Of a stretch of 32,622 bases of DNA, positions 6,550 to 14,213 are shown one piece after another (position 1 is the first letter of the stretch; each line of letters opens with the position of its first letter). Source of the DNA: an uncultured Caldilineales bacterium (GTDB taxonomy: Bacteria > Chloroflexota > Anaerolineae > JAAEKA01). The notes beneath the pieces were generated by a model. It searched no databases. It was not told where the DNA came from and saw only the letters and a program-made list of their open reading frames with translations. A program made the position numbers and the translations under genes. Where the stretch lies: positions 1 through 32,622 of the forward strand of contig CALESQ010000025.1 of assembly GCA_937907455.1 (NCBI GenBank), in the 5' to 3' direction.

Positions 6550-7862
6550 CCCGCATTCATCCCTTTCGCGGCTGGCGCTATGACCTGACCGCGGCCGGCG
6601 CGGCCGATCTGGCCGAGCTGCTTGCTCCGCCCTATGATGTGATCAGCCCGGCGCAGCAGGCGGCCTTCTACGCCCGCCATCCGCACAACATCATCCGCCT
6701 CGAACTGACCGCCGATGAGTCGGGCGACGGTGATGCCGTCAACCGCTATACCCGCGCTGCGGCCACGCTGGCCGATTGGCAGGCGCGCGGCGTGCTGCGC
6801 CACGAGGATACACCCGCCATCTACCTGCTGCAACAGCGCACGCCCTTGCCCGATGGTGGCACGGTCACGCGGCGCGGCTTGATCTTCCGCCTGCGCCTGG
6901 CGCCGTGGGGACAAGGCATTTTGCCGCACGAGCGCACCTTTCCCGCGGCCAAGGCCGACCGGCTGGCACTGACCATTGCCACGGCCACGCAGTGCAGCCC
7001 GATCTTTCTGCTTTATTCCGATCCGGCAGGCGAGGTGCAAGTGCCTGTATACGATGTGCTGAGCCAACCGCCAGCCGCCCAGTTCAGCGACGATGACGGC
7101 GTGGAAAACACCCTGTGGGTGATCAGCGAACCGGCGCGCCTGGCCGCGCTGGCGGCGGCGTTGGAGCCTAAGACCTTCTACATCGCCGACGGACATCACC
7201 GCTACGAGACCGCTCGCGCCTATCAACGTTGGCAGCGCGGCGGGGGCCAGCCCGATGCCGTTGCACCCGCACCGCTCTCTGGCTGGCAGGCTGTGCCGGG
7301 CTATCAGCCTGTGCCGCCCGCACCGCCGGAACTCCCTTTGCCTTTCGATACGGCTTGGGTCTACGCGGCCTGCATGGAGGATCCCGGTGTGGTGATTTTG
7401 CCCACGCATCGCTGCATCCACGATCTGGCTGATTTTGATGCGGCGCGGCTGCTGGCTGGGCTGGCCGAGGATTTTGTGGTAACCGCCGGTGCTGCGTCCG
7501 CCGACACCATGTTTGAGCTAGTACTGCCGGACGCCCGCTACGCGCTCAGCCTGCGAGCCGACCTGTCGTCGGCCGCGCCTGCTGACCAGGTGGATGTAGC
7601 TGTGTTGCAAACGCGGGTGTTGGGGCCGCTGCTGGGGGTCAGCCCCGAACCGGCTGAGCTGAAGCGCTTTATCGCCTTCACGCCGCGCGTGGCTGAGGCT
7701 GTGACCGGCGTGGCTGAGGGGCGCTATCAGGCAGCCTTTCTCGTCAGGCCCACACCGCTGGCGCAGTTGCGTGCCGTGTCCGATGCCGGCCAGGTGATGC
7801 CGCCTAAAGCCACTTATTTCTATCCCAAGCTGCCCGCAGGGTTGGTGATCAGTACGCAGTGA
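6546..7862 (+). CDS. DUF1015 family protein
   Basis: A 438-aa member of the DUF1015 family, of unestablished function. Family hallmarks are an N-terminal PFRGWRYD...LLAPPYDVIS segment (about 5-38), the central FYIADGHHRYETARAY block (about 211-226) and PGVVILPTHR (about 279-288). The DGHHR block looks like an active or binding site. Length is normal. The start overlaps the stop of the HAD-like gene (ATGA), indicating tight coupling. It is the third gene after the promoter at 4121-4149. Confidence 0.85.
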   Translation: MTRIHPFRGWRYDLTAAGAADLAELLAPPYDVISPAQQAAFYARHPHNIIRLELTADESGDGDAVNRYTRAAATLADWQARGVLRHEDTPAIYLLQQRTPLPDGGTVTRRGLIFRLRLAPWGQGILPHERTFPAAKADRLALTIATATQCSPIFLLYSDPAGEVQVPVYDVLSQPPAAQFSDDDGVENTLWVISEPARLAALAAALEPKTFYIADGHHRYETARAYQRWQRGGGQPDAVAPAPLSGWQAVPGYQPVPPAPPELPLPFDTAWVYAACMEDPGVVILPTHRCIHDLADFDAARLLAGLAEDFVVTAGAASADTMFELVLPDARYALSLRADLSSAAPADQVDVAVLQTRVLGPLLGVSPEPAELKRFIAFTPRVAEAVTGVAEGRYQAAFLVRPTPLAQLRAVSDAGQVMPPKATYFYPKLPAGLVISTQ

Positions 7863-7959
7863 GCGCTAATCGCTAAACAGACAACCTTGACGATGCGTCA
7901 GAACATTTCCACAGCCAAACCCCCAGATTCTCAGTTACGAGTTAAAAAGGATCCCCCTC

Positions 7960-8337
7960 ATGCAACCCAAATATCTCGGCCGTCGTTCCACCGAGCCGAT
8001 TGATGAATTGGACGTGTTCCCCGCCCCCGCGGGCCTGCACCTGGTGACAATGGTCTCGGATGAGGTCACGGCGCTGTGCCCGGTGACCGGCCAGCCCGAC
8101 TATTACACGGTGACGATTGAATACGTGCCCGCGGCATGGTGCATCGAAAGCAAAAGCCTCAAGCTATACCTGTGGCATTTTCGCAATCAGGGTGTGTTTG
8201 GTGAGCAATTAGCCGTGGACATTCGTGATAAGGTAGTGGCAACGCTCCAGCCGCAGCGTTGCACGGTCACCGCGGTGCAAAAGGCGCGCGGGGGCATCGT
8301 CATCACTGCGGTGTCGCGTTACCCCGCGGAGACCTAG
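7960..8337 (+). CDS. queF: NADPH-dependent preQ0 reductase QueF
   Basis: QueF reduces the nitrile of 7-cyano-7-deazaguanine (preQ0) to the amine preQ1, a precursor of the tRNA base queuosine. The nucleophilic Cys is C40 in TALCPVTGQPD, with D47 nearby. The diagnostic QueF motif is ESKSLKLY at 63-70. At 125 aa it is a compact single-domain (type I) form, a little shorter than the Bacillus enzyme. AAAAAGGA lies 8 nt before ATG 7960. The 97-bp upstream gap shows no convincing preQ1 riboswitch. No other queuosine gene is in the window, so preQ0 must be made elsewhere or imported. The stop is 2 nt before the next gene. Confidence 0.93.
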   Translation: MQPKYLGRRSTEPIDELDVFPAPAGLHLVTMVSDEVTALCPVTGQPDYYTVTIEYVPAAWCIESKSLKLYLWHFRNQGVFGEQLAVDIRDKVVATLQPQRCTVTAVQKARGGIVITAVSRYPAET

Positions 8338-8339
8338 CC

Positions 8340-8801
8340 ATGCGCGTGGTGGTATCCAGTGACGAGTATTCCCCGCTGGTTGATGTAGTGCTGGAGGAGA
8401 TTGAGCGGCGCGGGCACGAGGTGACCTACCTCGGCCCGCGCGCAGGTGAAAAAGCAGCGGCCGTTCACGATTGGCCGTTGGTGACGGCGCAGGCCGCGCG
8501 GCAGGTGGCCGCAGGTGCCGCTGCTGAAGCAGTGGTGCTATGCTGGACCGGTACCGGAGCCAGCCTGGCTGCCAACAAGGTGGCCGGTGTGCGCGCCGCC
8601 TTGTGTCACGATGCCGAAACCGCGCGCGGAGCGCGTATCTGGAACCATGCCAACGTGTTGGCACTCAGTCAGCGGGCGACCGCGGCCCCCATCGCCCGCG
8701 AGATTCTGGAAGCCTGGTTCGCTACGCCGTGGAGCGACGATGACTGGAACCGCACGCAGATCGGGCGCATCACCGCGCTGGAGACCTTGCAAGCTGTTTG
8801 A
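8340..8801 (+). CDS. RpiB/LacAB-family sugar-phosphate isomerase, divergent
   Basis: A 153-aa protein of the RpiB/LacA/LacB fold, whose characterised members interconvert aldo- and keto-sugar phosphates such as ribose 5-phosphate and ribulose 5-phosphate. Conserved parts are the catalytic-position Cys C68, the phosphate loop GTGASLAANK (71-80), the segment GVRAALCHDAETAR and NHANVLALS. The N-terminal Asp-His pair usual in RpiB (SDHAG) is replaced by SSDEYS, so the substrate may differ from ribose 5-phosphate. ATG 8340 lies 2 nt after queF, so it is translated from the same message. Confidence 0.75.
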   Translation: MRVVVSSDEYSPLVDVVLEEIERRGHEVTYLGPRAGEKAAAVHDWPLVTAQAARQVAAGAAAEAVVLCWTGTGASLAANKVAGVRAALCHDAETARGARIWNHANVLALSQRATAAPIAREILEAWFATPWSDDDWNRTQIGRITALETLQAV

Positions 8802-8884
8802 CCATCGTCAATCAATGGTTCTGATAGGCTAACCGCACCAGTTGAGGCGCCAAATTCGTTGCAAAGCGCCTTAGCAAGCAGCTC

Positions 8885-9991
8885 TCAGGCAGCCAGGGGG
8901 AGACGCACCGCAGGCCAATTGAGCTGAATGCCCGTGGGCAGCAGACCATAGCGGGCCGCACCATGCAGCAAAATGCTGTTGATTAGCTCGGCATGGTTCA
9001 CGCCTTCGGCGCGTGCTTCCAGCACCAGGTCACTGATGCGCGGGTTCAGCCCCGGTAGAGTGTTGATCTCCAGAATGTAGGGCTTGTCGTTGTCGTGGCG
9101 ATCCAGACGGAAGTCCACACGGGCCACATCACGACAGCCCAACACGCGGAAGGCCGCGGCCGTGTACCAATTCAGGTCTACCAGCAAGTCTTCGTCTAGG
9201 GGTGCGGGGCACAGAAAATAGAAATCGTCCGCCAGCTCGGTCTTGACGCGGTTGGTGTAGATGCCGCCTTCTTCTTCTGGATAGCGCGCCAGGTCAACCT
9301 CCAGCGGAGGCAGGAAGTGCAGGCCCGCGGTGATGCGCGGCGCATCTTCGTCGCCGGGCACGCGCCGCGCCACCGGCCCGCGCAGGTTGCCTACCACGCC
9401 CACGGTGATTTCGCGGCCATCCACATAATGTTCCACCAGCGCAGGCTGGCGATAACGGCTGAGGATTTCTTTGATCTGCCGACGCAACTCCAACTCGTTA
9501 TGGACGATGGAGGCGGCACTGACGCCCATGCCTGTGCCTTCGCGGCTGGGCTTGACGAACATCGGGAAGGTCATGTCCGGGTCCAGCGGTTCATCTACCC
9601 GCTCGAAGGTTTGAAAGGCCGGCGTGGGCAGCTCGTGGAAGTGCAGCACGCGTTTGGTCATGGACTTGTCCAGGGCCAGCGCCAGCGACATCACGCGTGA
9701 GCCGGTGTAGGGGATGCGTAGCATCTCTAGAATCGCCGGAACCTGCGACTCACGGCTGTCACCCCAATGGCTTTCGGCAATGTTGAAGCAAATATCTGGC
9801 TTGAAGACAGGCAAAGTATCCACCAGCGACAGATTGGCCTCGAAGAACCTGGCTTCGTGGCCGCCTGCAACCAGCGAGGTTAGGATGCCCTCAATCGTTT
9901 CTTCGGAGTCGAGATCGTCCCATTGGTCGGGCGACATGCCGGGCCAAGTAGGGGCGTTTTTCTTGAGATTGGCTAGAAGTGCGACGCGCAT
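8885..9991 (-). CDS. D-alanine-D-alanine-ligase-like ATP-grasp enzyme
   Basis: A 368-aa ATP-grasp ligase, expected to activate a carboxylate with ATP and join it to an amine. The N-terminal domain has FNIAES and RESQVPAILEMLRIPYTGS, typical of Ddl relatives. The ATP-grasp part has FVKPSREGTGMGVS (K147 and the flexible Gly loop), ALVEHYVDGREIT and ARVDF followed by ILEINTLPGLNP, which supplies the Mg2+ ligands. Sequence and length place it among Ddl-like proteins rather than housekeeping Ddl, so the substrate is open. GAGG lies 5 nt before ATG 9991. On the same strand, 1 kb upstream across a repeat array, is a lysine 2,3-aminomutase, a possible partner supplying beta-lysine. Confidence 0.82.
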   Translation of the reverse strand: MRVALLANLKKNAPTWPGMSPDQWDDLDSEETIEGILTSLVAGGHEARFFEANLSLVDTLPVFKPDICFNIAESHWGDSRESQVPAILEMLRIPYTGSRVMSLALALDKSMTKRVLHFHELPTPAFQTFERVDEPLDPDMTFPMFVKPSREGTGMGVSAASIVHNELELRRQIKEILSRYRQPALVEHYVDGREITVGVVGNLRGPVARRVPGDEDAPRITAGLHFLPPLEVDLARYPEEEGGIYTNRVKTELADDFYFLCPAPLDEDLLVDLNWYTAAAFRVLGCRDVARVDFRLDRHDNDKPYILEINTLPGLNPRISDLVLEARAEGVNHAELINSILLHGAARYGLLPTGIQLNWPAVRLPLAA

Positions 9992-10033
9992 AGTGCCTCG
10001 TGGATAGGTATAGGTGGTGAAGGGGAATGATGA

Positions 10034-11037
10034 GTAAGGAGTGAAAAGATTGCTCCTGCTCGGGCTGTCCGCCTATGCTTGGGCCGGTTACCCACGCTTG
10101 GGCCGGTCCCTCCGGGATGGTTCCCAATCTCCAGACCGTGCCCTGTGGCCGGACTCGGTCTGGAGACCGGCCGGAGCTGGCGACCGTGCCCCGTGGCCGG
10201 ACTCGGTCAGGAGATTGGGAACCTGCCGGACTCGGTCTGGAGACCGGCCGGAGTTGGCGCTTACTCACGCTTGGGCCGGTTACCCATGCTTGGGTCGGTT
10301 ACCCATGCTTGGGCCGGTCTCCAGACCGTGCCCTGTGGCCGGACTCGGTCTGGAGACCGGCCGGAGCTGGCGACCGTGCCCCGTGGCCGGACTCGGTCAG
10401 GAGATTGGGAACCTGCCGGACTCGGTCTGGAGACCGGCCGGAGCTGGCAGGAGCTAGCAGGGGCCGGTCTCCCAACCGTGCCCCGTGGCTGGACTCGGTC
10501 TGGAGACCGGCCGGAGCTGGCAGGGGCTAGCAGGGGCCGGCCGGAGCTAGCGACCGTGCCCCGTGGCCGGACTCGGTCAGGAGATTGGGAACCTGTCGGA
10601 CTCGGTCTGGAGACTGGCCGGAGCTAGCAGGAGCTAGCAGGGGCCGGTCTCCCGACCGTGCCCCGTGGCCGGACTCGGTCAGGAGATTGGGAACCTGCCG
10701 GACTCGGTCAGGAGATTGGGAACCTGCCGGACTCGGTCTGGAGACCGGCCGGAGCTGGCGGTTACCCATGCTTGGGTCGGTTACCCATGCTTGGGCCGGT
10801 CTCCCGACCGTGCCCCGTGGCCGGACTCGGTCTGGAGACCGGCCGGAGCTGGCAGGAGCTAGCAGGTGCCGGCCGGAGCTGGCGACCGTGCCCCGTGGCC
10901 GGACTCGGTCAGGAGATTGGGAACCTGTCGGACTCGGTCTGGAGACCGGCCGGAGCTGGCAGGGGGCTAGCAGGGGCTGGCCGGAGCTACCGGTTTCTTT
11001 GCGCCATCTGCCGAATTTCTGTCTTCTTACTCCTTAC
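10034..11037. repeat. 1-kb hierarchical GC-rich repeat array bounded by short inverted repeats
   Basis: This noncoding region is built of a few modules. A 27-bp module recurs nine times (starts 10134, 10182, 10324, 10372, 10474, 10552, 10654, 10806, 10884). A 29-bp module recurs six times (10209, 10399, 10579, 10681, 10710, 10911). A 21-bp module recurs nine times (first 10161, last 10940). A 20-bp unit containing CCATGCTTGGG occurs in pairs (about 10268-10315, 10760-10799). Modules combine into higher-order copies: 10134-10258 recurs 190 bp later, and 10474-10628 recurs 332 bp later. Many pieces are mutually inverted, such as CCAGACCG and CGGTCTGG around each module. The edges GTAAGGAGTGAAAAGA (10034-10049) and the reverse complement of 11022-11037 match at 14 of 16 bases. 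All three plus frames are open only because stops are rare in the repeat. Confidence 0.85.
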
Positions 11038-11043
11038 GCCTTA

Positions 11044-12462
11044 CTAAGACTCCCCAGGGCCGGGCAGCTCAGGCTTTGCCGCGGCTTGCGAGTCCACGGT
11101 TTCGCCCACCATAAAGGGTTGCCATTTGTCTGCCCGCTCGCGCAGACGGTGCATAGCGCCGCCGCGTGCGTGCGTGCTGTCGAAACCTGATGGCCGAATC
11201 GCCATCTGACGGCCCTCCAGCAAACCGTGTACGCCCTCTTGTCCGGCTTCCGGTCGTCGCGGAATCTGGCTTTCCAGATGTCTGATTTCCAGCGGGTTGT
11301 AGTCCAGCGGCTCGCTGTAGGTGGTGATGTAGCCCTCGTAGTTGCGCAACACCACCTTGCCGGGCGCGGTGCTGAGCACATAGTTGGGCATCACCGGGAT
11401 CTTGCCACCGCCGCCGGGCGCATCTACTACGAAGGTGGGCACAGAATAGCCGCTGGTGTGGCCGCGCAAGCCCTCGATGATCTCGATGCCTTTGGAGACG
11501 CTGGTGCGGAAATGGCCCGCGCCCTCCACCAGGTCGCATTGATAGAGATAGTAAGGCCGCACGCGCATCTTCACCAGTTCGTGCACCAACATGCGTTGAA
11601 TGTGTACGGAGTCGTTCACCCCAGCCAGCAGCACGCTCTGGTTGCCCAGCGGAATACCGGCATCGGCCAGCCGCGCGCAGGCCGCGCGTAGCTCTGGCGT
11701 GATCTCTTTCGGGTGGTTGACATGGATGTTCAGCCAGAAGGGGTGTACTTTGCGAATCATCTGCGTGAACTGCTCGTCAATGCGCTGCGGCAAAAACACC
11801 GGCACACGGCTGCCAATGCGGATGATCTCGACATGGGGAATGGCGCGCAGGTCACTCAGCAGGGCATCCAACATGCGCGGGGGAATAGTGAGTGGATCGC
11901 CGCCGCTCAACAGCACGTCACGAATCTGGGGCGTGTTACGGATGTAGTCAAGCTGCGCCTGATGTTCCTGGCGGCTGAAATTGGCCGATGGATCGCCCAC
12001 AATGCGGCTGCGCGTGCAATAGCGGCAATAGCTGGCGCACTGCGTGGTCACCAGCATCAGCACGCGGTCGGGGTAGCGATGCACCAGCCCCGGCACCGGC
12101 GAATGGGCATCTTCAGCCAGCGAATCTTCCATCATCGAGGTGAAGGCGCGCAGCTCGCTGGCGCGCGGCACCACTTGTCGCCGCACCGGACAGTAGGGAT
12201 CGTCCGGGTCCATCAGCGCCGCAAAGTAGGGAGTCACATCTACACGGAATTTGTCGGGGGCCGAAAGTCCTTCGATTTCATCGTCGGTGAGGTTGATCAC
12301 GCGGGCGATTTCGTCCACACTGTTCAAGCGGTTGCTCAGTTGCCAGCGCCAGTCGTTCCAGTCGGCATCAGACACATTGCCCCAAACCCGTTGCCGGATC
12401 GCCAGAGCTTGCGCCTGCCATTGCGCCATCAACGATGCGCTTGTATCCATGATTGCCGTCAT
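11044..12462 (-). CDS. kamA: Lysine 2,3-aminomutase (radical SAM, PLP-dependent)
   Basis: KamA moves the alpha-amino group of L-lysine to the beta carbon, giving L-beta-lysine, using SAM, a [4Fe-4S] cluster and PLP. The 472-aa protein has the cluster motif CASYCRYC (C142, C146, C149), the SAM segment LLSGGDPL, and the PLP lysine K354 in DAPGGGGK. D310 (YQCD) and D347 (DAPGGGGK) match, by spacing, the two Asp residues that hold the lysine side chain in the clostridial enzyme. Glutamate 2,3-aminomutases replace them with Lys and Asn. GAGGAG (12470-12475) sets ATG 12462. The last 40 or so residues form a charged, Pro-rich tail. It diverges from degV and lies upstream of the repeat array and the Ddl-like gene. 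Confidence 0.92.
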   Translation of the reverse strand: MTAIMDTSASLMAQWQAQALAIRQRVWGNVSDADWNDWRWQLSNRLNSVDEIARVINLTDDEIEGLSAPDKFRVDVTPYFAALMDPDDPYCPVRRQVVPRASELRAFTSMMEDSLAEDAHSPVPGLVHRYPDRVLMLVTTQCASYCRYCTRSRIVGDPSANFSRQEHQAQLDYIRNTPQIRDVLLSGGDPLTIPPRMLDALLSDLRAIPHVEIIRIGSRVPVFLPQRIDEQFTQMIRKVHPFWLNIHVNHPKEITPELRAACARLADAGIPLGNQSVLLAGVNDSVHIQRMLVHELVKMRVRPYYLYQCDLVEGAGHFRTSVSKGIEIIEGLRGHTSGYSVPTFVVDAPGGGGKIPVMPNYVLSTAPGKVVLRNYEGYITTYSEPLDYNPLEIRHLESQIPRRPEAGQEGVHGLLEGRQMAIRPSGFDSTHARGGAMHRLRERADKWQPFMVGETVDSQAAAKPELPGPGES

Positions 12463-12500
12463 GCCATATCTCCTCAAAACCAAGGGTAGGTACTGCTGCG

Positions 12501-12530
12501 ATGATACCATACGCCCAGCATTGCGCGCAA
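12501..12530 (-). promoter_or_regulatory. Candidate kamA promoter
   Basis: On the minus strand, TTGCGC (12525-12530) and TATCAT (12501-12506) are separated by 18 bp, giving a leader of about 30 nt that includes GAGGAG. The -35 lies in the palindrome TTGCGCGCAA, also used by the divergent degV promoter. Confidence 0.45.
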
Positions 12531-12549
12531 GCTGTGTTGCGATTATAAT
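12521..12549 (+). promoter_or_regulatory. degV promoter giving a leaderless transcript
   Basis: TTGCGC (12521-12526), a 17-bp spacer and a perfect TATAAT (12544-12549). The degV ATG starts 8 nt after the -10, at about the expected transcription start, so the mRNA would have little or no leader. No Shine-Dalgarno is present. Confidence 0.6.
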
Positions 12550-12557
12550 CGTTGCCT

Positions 12558-13403
12558 ATGGCTGTGAAATTAGTTGCCGATACAGGCTGTGACCTGCCTG
12601 ACGACTTGCTTACCCGTTACGACATCCGGCAAGTGCCGCTGATCTTGCGTTTTGGCGAGCAGGAAGTGGCCGATTCGTTGGCTACGCGTGCCCAGCTTTG
12701 GCAGCGTATCGAACAGGGCCTGCCCTACGCCACCTCTGGCCCGCCCGCGGGGGATTACATGGCGGCCTTTGCGCCGCTGGTAGCGGATGGGCATCGGGTG
12801 TTGTGCCTCACCCTCACCGGCGCGCACAGCGTCACTTATACCAGCGCGGCGTTAGCCGCGCAGAGTTTCCCCGGTCAGGTAATGGTGGTGGATAGCCGTT
12901 CGATCTCGCTGGGCTACGGCTTGCAGGTGTTGGAGGCCGCCGAGATGCTGGCACGCGGTGCTGATCTGCCGTCGGCACAGGCGGCCGTGTTGGCTATGCA
13001 GCATCGGCTCAACCTGCGCTTCTTTCTGGAGGCGCTCGATCAGGTCAAACGTGGTGGGCGGCTGGATGGTTTGATGCCGCTGCTGAATCGCCTAGGCTCG
13101 GCGTTGAATCTGCGGGCATTGTTGACCCTCAATGCCGAGGGGCGCATCACCCTGGTGGGGCCGGCGCGCGGCCGTCGCGGGGCTGCCCGGCGCATTGCGG
13201 ACGATCTGCGCGTGCTCGGTCCAGTTGAGCGCATTGCAGTAGCTCACAGCCGTGCCGCTGACGAAGCCCACGCCCTGGCCGATGAGCTGGCCGCGGCTTT
13301 GCACTTCCCGCGCCACGAGGTGCTGATGGTGGAAATTGGCTCGGTGCTGCTTGCCCATGCCGGCGCGGGGCTGCTGGGCGCTGGCATAGTTAGCCGCCAA
13401 TAG
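12558..13403 (+). CDS. DegV family fatty-acid-binding protein
   Basis: A 281-aa DegV-fold protein. Family members bind a fatty acid in a pocket between two domains, and in Firmicutes the FakB members present it to the kinase FakA. Hallmarks here are the N-terminal VADTGCDLPDDLL, the SGPPAGDYMAAF loop (usually TSQPS/P), LCLTLTGAHSVTYTSA, VVDSRSISLGYGLQ and RGGRLDG. No FakA-type kinase (DAK2 domain) is nearby. ATG 12558 follows a TATAAT by 8 nt, suggesting leaderless translation. The 3' end overlaps rsmG tail-to-tail by 14 bp. Confidence 0.9.
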   Translation: MAVKLVADTGCDLPDDLLTRYDIRQVPLILRFGEQEVADSLATRAQLWQRIEQGLPYATSGPPAGDYMAAFAPLVADGHRVLCLTLTGAHSVTYTSAALAAQSFPGQVMVVDSRSISLGYGLQVLEAAEMLARGADLPSAQAAVLAMQHRLNLRFFLEALDQVKRGGRLDGLMPLLNRLGSALNLRALLTLNAEGRITLVGPARGRRGAARRIADDLRVLGPVERIAVAHSRAADEAHALADELAAALHFPRHEVLMVEIGSVLLAHAGAGLLGAGIVSRQ

Positions 13404-14130
13404 GCTCGCGTTCGGGGATGCCGGAGCGACGCGGAAATACACCCGGTGTTTGTGCGGTCTTGGCTACCACGATCAGCGAGCGTTCAGCCTCCAGCCCGGG
13501 CACGGTGACCTGGCGGGCGAAGCGTAACGAGCCGCCCAGCGTGCGTAGTGCCAGCCGTCCATTGTCAATTTCCTGCTGGGCGTCGCGGCCTTTTTGCACG
13601 ATAAAAAAGCCGCCTTGCCGCAGCATGGGCAGGCCGTACTCCAGCAGCACCGGCATGCGTGCCACAGCCCGCGCCAGCGCCAGATCGAACACCATGCGCC
13701 CGGTGTGACGCCCAAAGTCCTCGGCGCGAGCCTGCACCACAGTGACATCGCTCAGGCCCAGTGTGTCTGCCACATGCTGCATAAAACGGCACTTTTTGGC
13801 TGTGGCGTCGAGCAGCGTCAGGCGCAGCGCGGGCCAGGCGATCTTCAGTGCCAGTCCTGGCAGTCCTGCTCCCGAGCCGATGTCTACGGCACGCAGCGGC
13901 CGCGTCAGCCAGGCGCTCAACGGCTGTTCATCGAGATGCGGCAAGGCCAGCAGGCACGACAGCGAGTCGAGGAAATGCTTGCTTTCCACCTCATCCGGAT
14001 CAGTAATGGCCGTGAGGTTCATGCGCTGGTTCCAGTCCAGCAGCTCAGCGGAAAACCGTTGAAAAGCAGCGATTTGTTCGCTGTTCAAGGTGATGCCCAT
14101 AGCCTGGGCGTGGTGTTGTAAGGTTGTCAT
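13390..14130 (-). CDS. rsmG: 16S rRNA (guanine-527 N7) methyltransferase RsmG
   Basis: RsmG methylates N7 of G527 in 16S rRNA using SAM. The 246-aa protein has the family N-terminus with WNQRMNLTAI, the ESKHFLDSL segment, the SAM motif AVDIGSGAGLPGL (81-93), and LDATAKKCRFM and ALARAVA further on. It is slightly longer than the E. coli protein because of a Pro/Arg-rich C-terminal tail. ATG 14130 is chosen from homology and because it follows an extended -10 element (TGGTATACT) by 8 nt without a ribosome binding site, suggesting a leaderless mRNA. Its 3' end overlaps degV. In many bacteria rsmG sits with mnmG or parAB; here it stands alone, divergent from bioY. Confidence 0.95.
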   Translation of the reverse strand: MTTLQHHAQAMGITLNSEQIAAFQRFSAELLDWNQRMNLTAITDPDEVESKHFLDSLSCLLALPHLDEQPLSAWLTRPLRAVDIGSGAGLPGLALKIAWPALRLTLLDATAKKCRFMQHVADTLGLSDVTVVQARAEDFGRHTGRMVFDLALARAVARMPVLLEYGLPMLRQGGFFIVQKGRDAQQEIDNGRLALRTLGGSLRFARQVTVPGLEAERSLIVVAKTAQTPGVFPRRSGIPEREPIGG

Positions 14131-14138
14131 AGCTGCAT

Positions 14139-14147
14139 AGTATACCA
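14139..14147 (-). promoter_or_regulatory. Extended -10 element of rsmG
   Basis: The minus strand reads TGGTATACT, an extended -10 (TGn plus TATACT), ending 8 nt before the rsmG ATG. No well-spaced -35 was found, as is common with extended -10 promoters. Confidence 0.45.
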
Positions 14148-14182
14148 TGAAAGCCGGTTTAGGCTTGCAACGGCTTTCATGG
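14145..14182. promoter_or_regulatory. 12-bp perfect inverted repeat between rsmG and bioY, possible operator
   Basis: CCATGAAAGCCG (14145-14156) and CGGCTTTCATGG (14171-14182) are perfect inverted copies with a 14-bp spacer. The site abuts the rsmG -10 and lies about 30 bp upstream of bioY. Arms of this size with a 14-16 bp spacer recall BirA biotin operators, but the arm sequence differs from the known consensus. It could also be an RNA hairpin in a bioY leader. Confidence 0.4.
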
Positions 14183-14213
14183 CGCAGCCCTATTTTTTTC
14201 ACGGAGGTTTGTC

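Noticed and set aside
7863..7959. preQ1 riboswitch upstream of queF
   Set aside because: There is an A-rich run before the start, but no matching stem-loop with the preQ1-I or preQ1-II core could be drawn.
8845..8871. Hairpin AGGCGC...GCGCCT between the RpiB-like gene and the ligase as a terminator
   Set aside because: Only 6 bp with a 15-base loop and no T run on either strand.
10134..10960. CRISPR array
   Set aside because: Modules abut one another without unique spacers of constant length, and no cas gene is present.
10041..11190. Long open frames in all plus-strand frames across the repeat array
   Set aside because: The repeat lacks stop codons in every frame, one module (29 bp) shifts the frame each time it occurs, and the peptides match nothing; it is not coding.
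12463..12510. Upstream kamA start giving an N-terminus with YLPLVLRRYG, like the secreted-protein tail
   Set aside because: The GAGGAG at 12470-12475 fits ATG 12462, and the -10 element overlaps the upstream start; the resemblance is probably chance.
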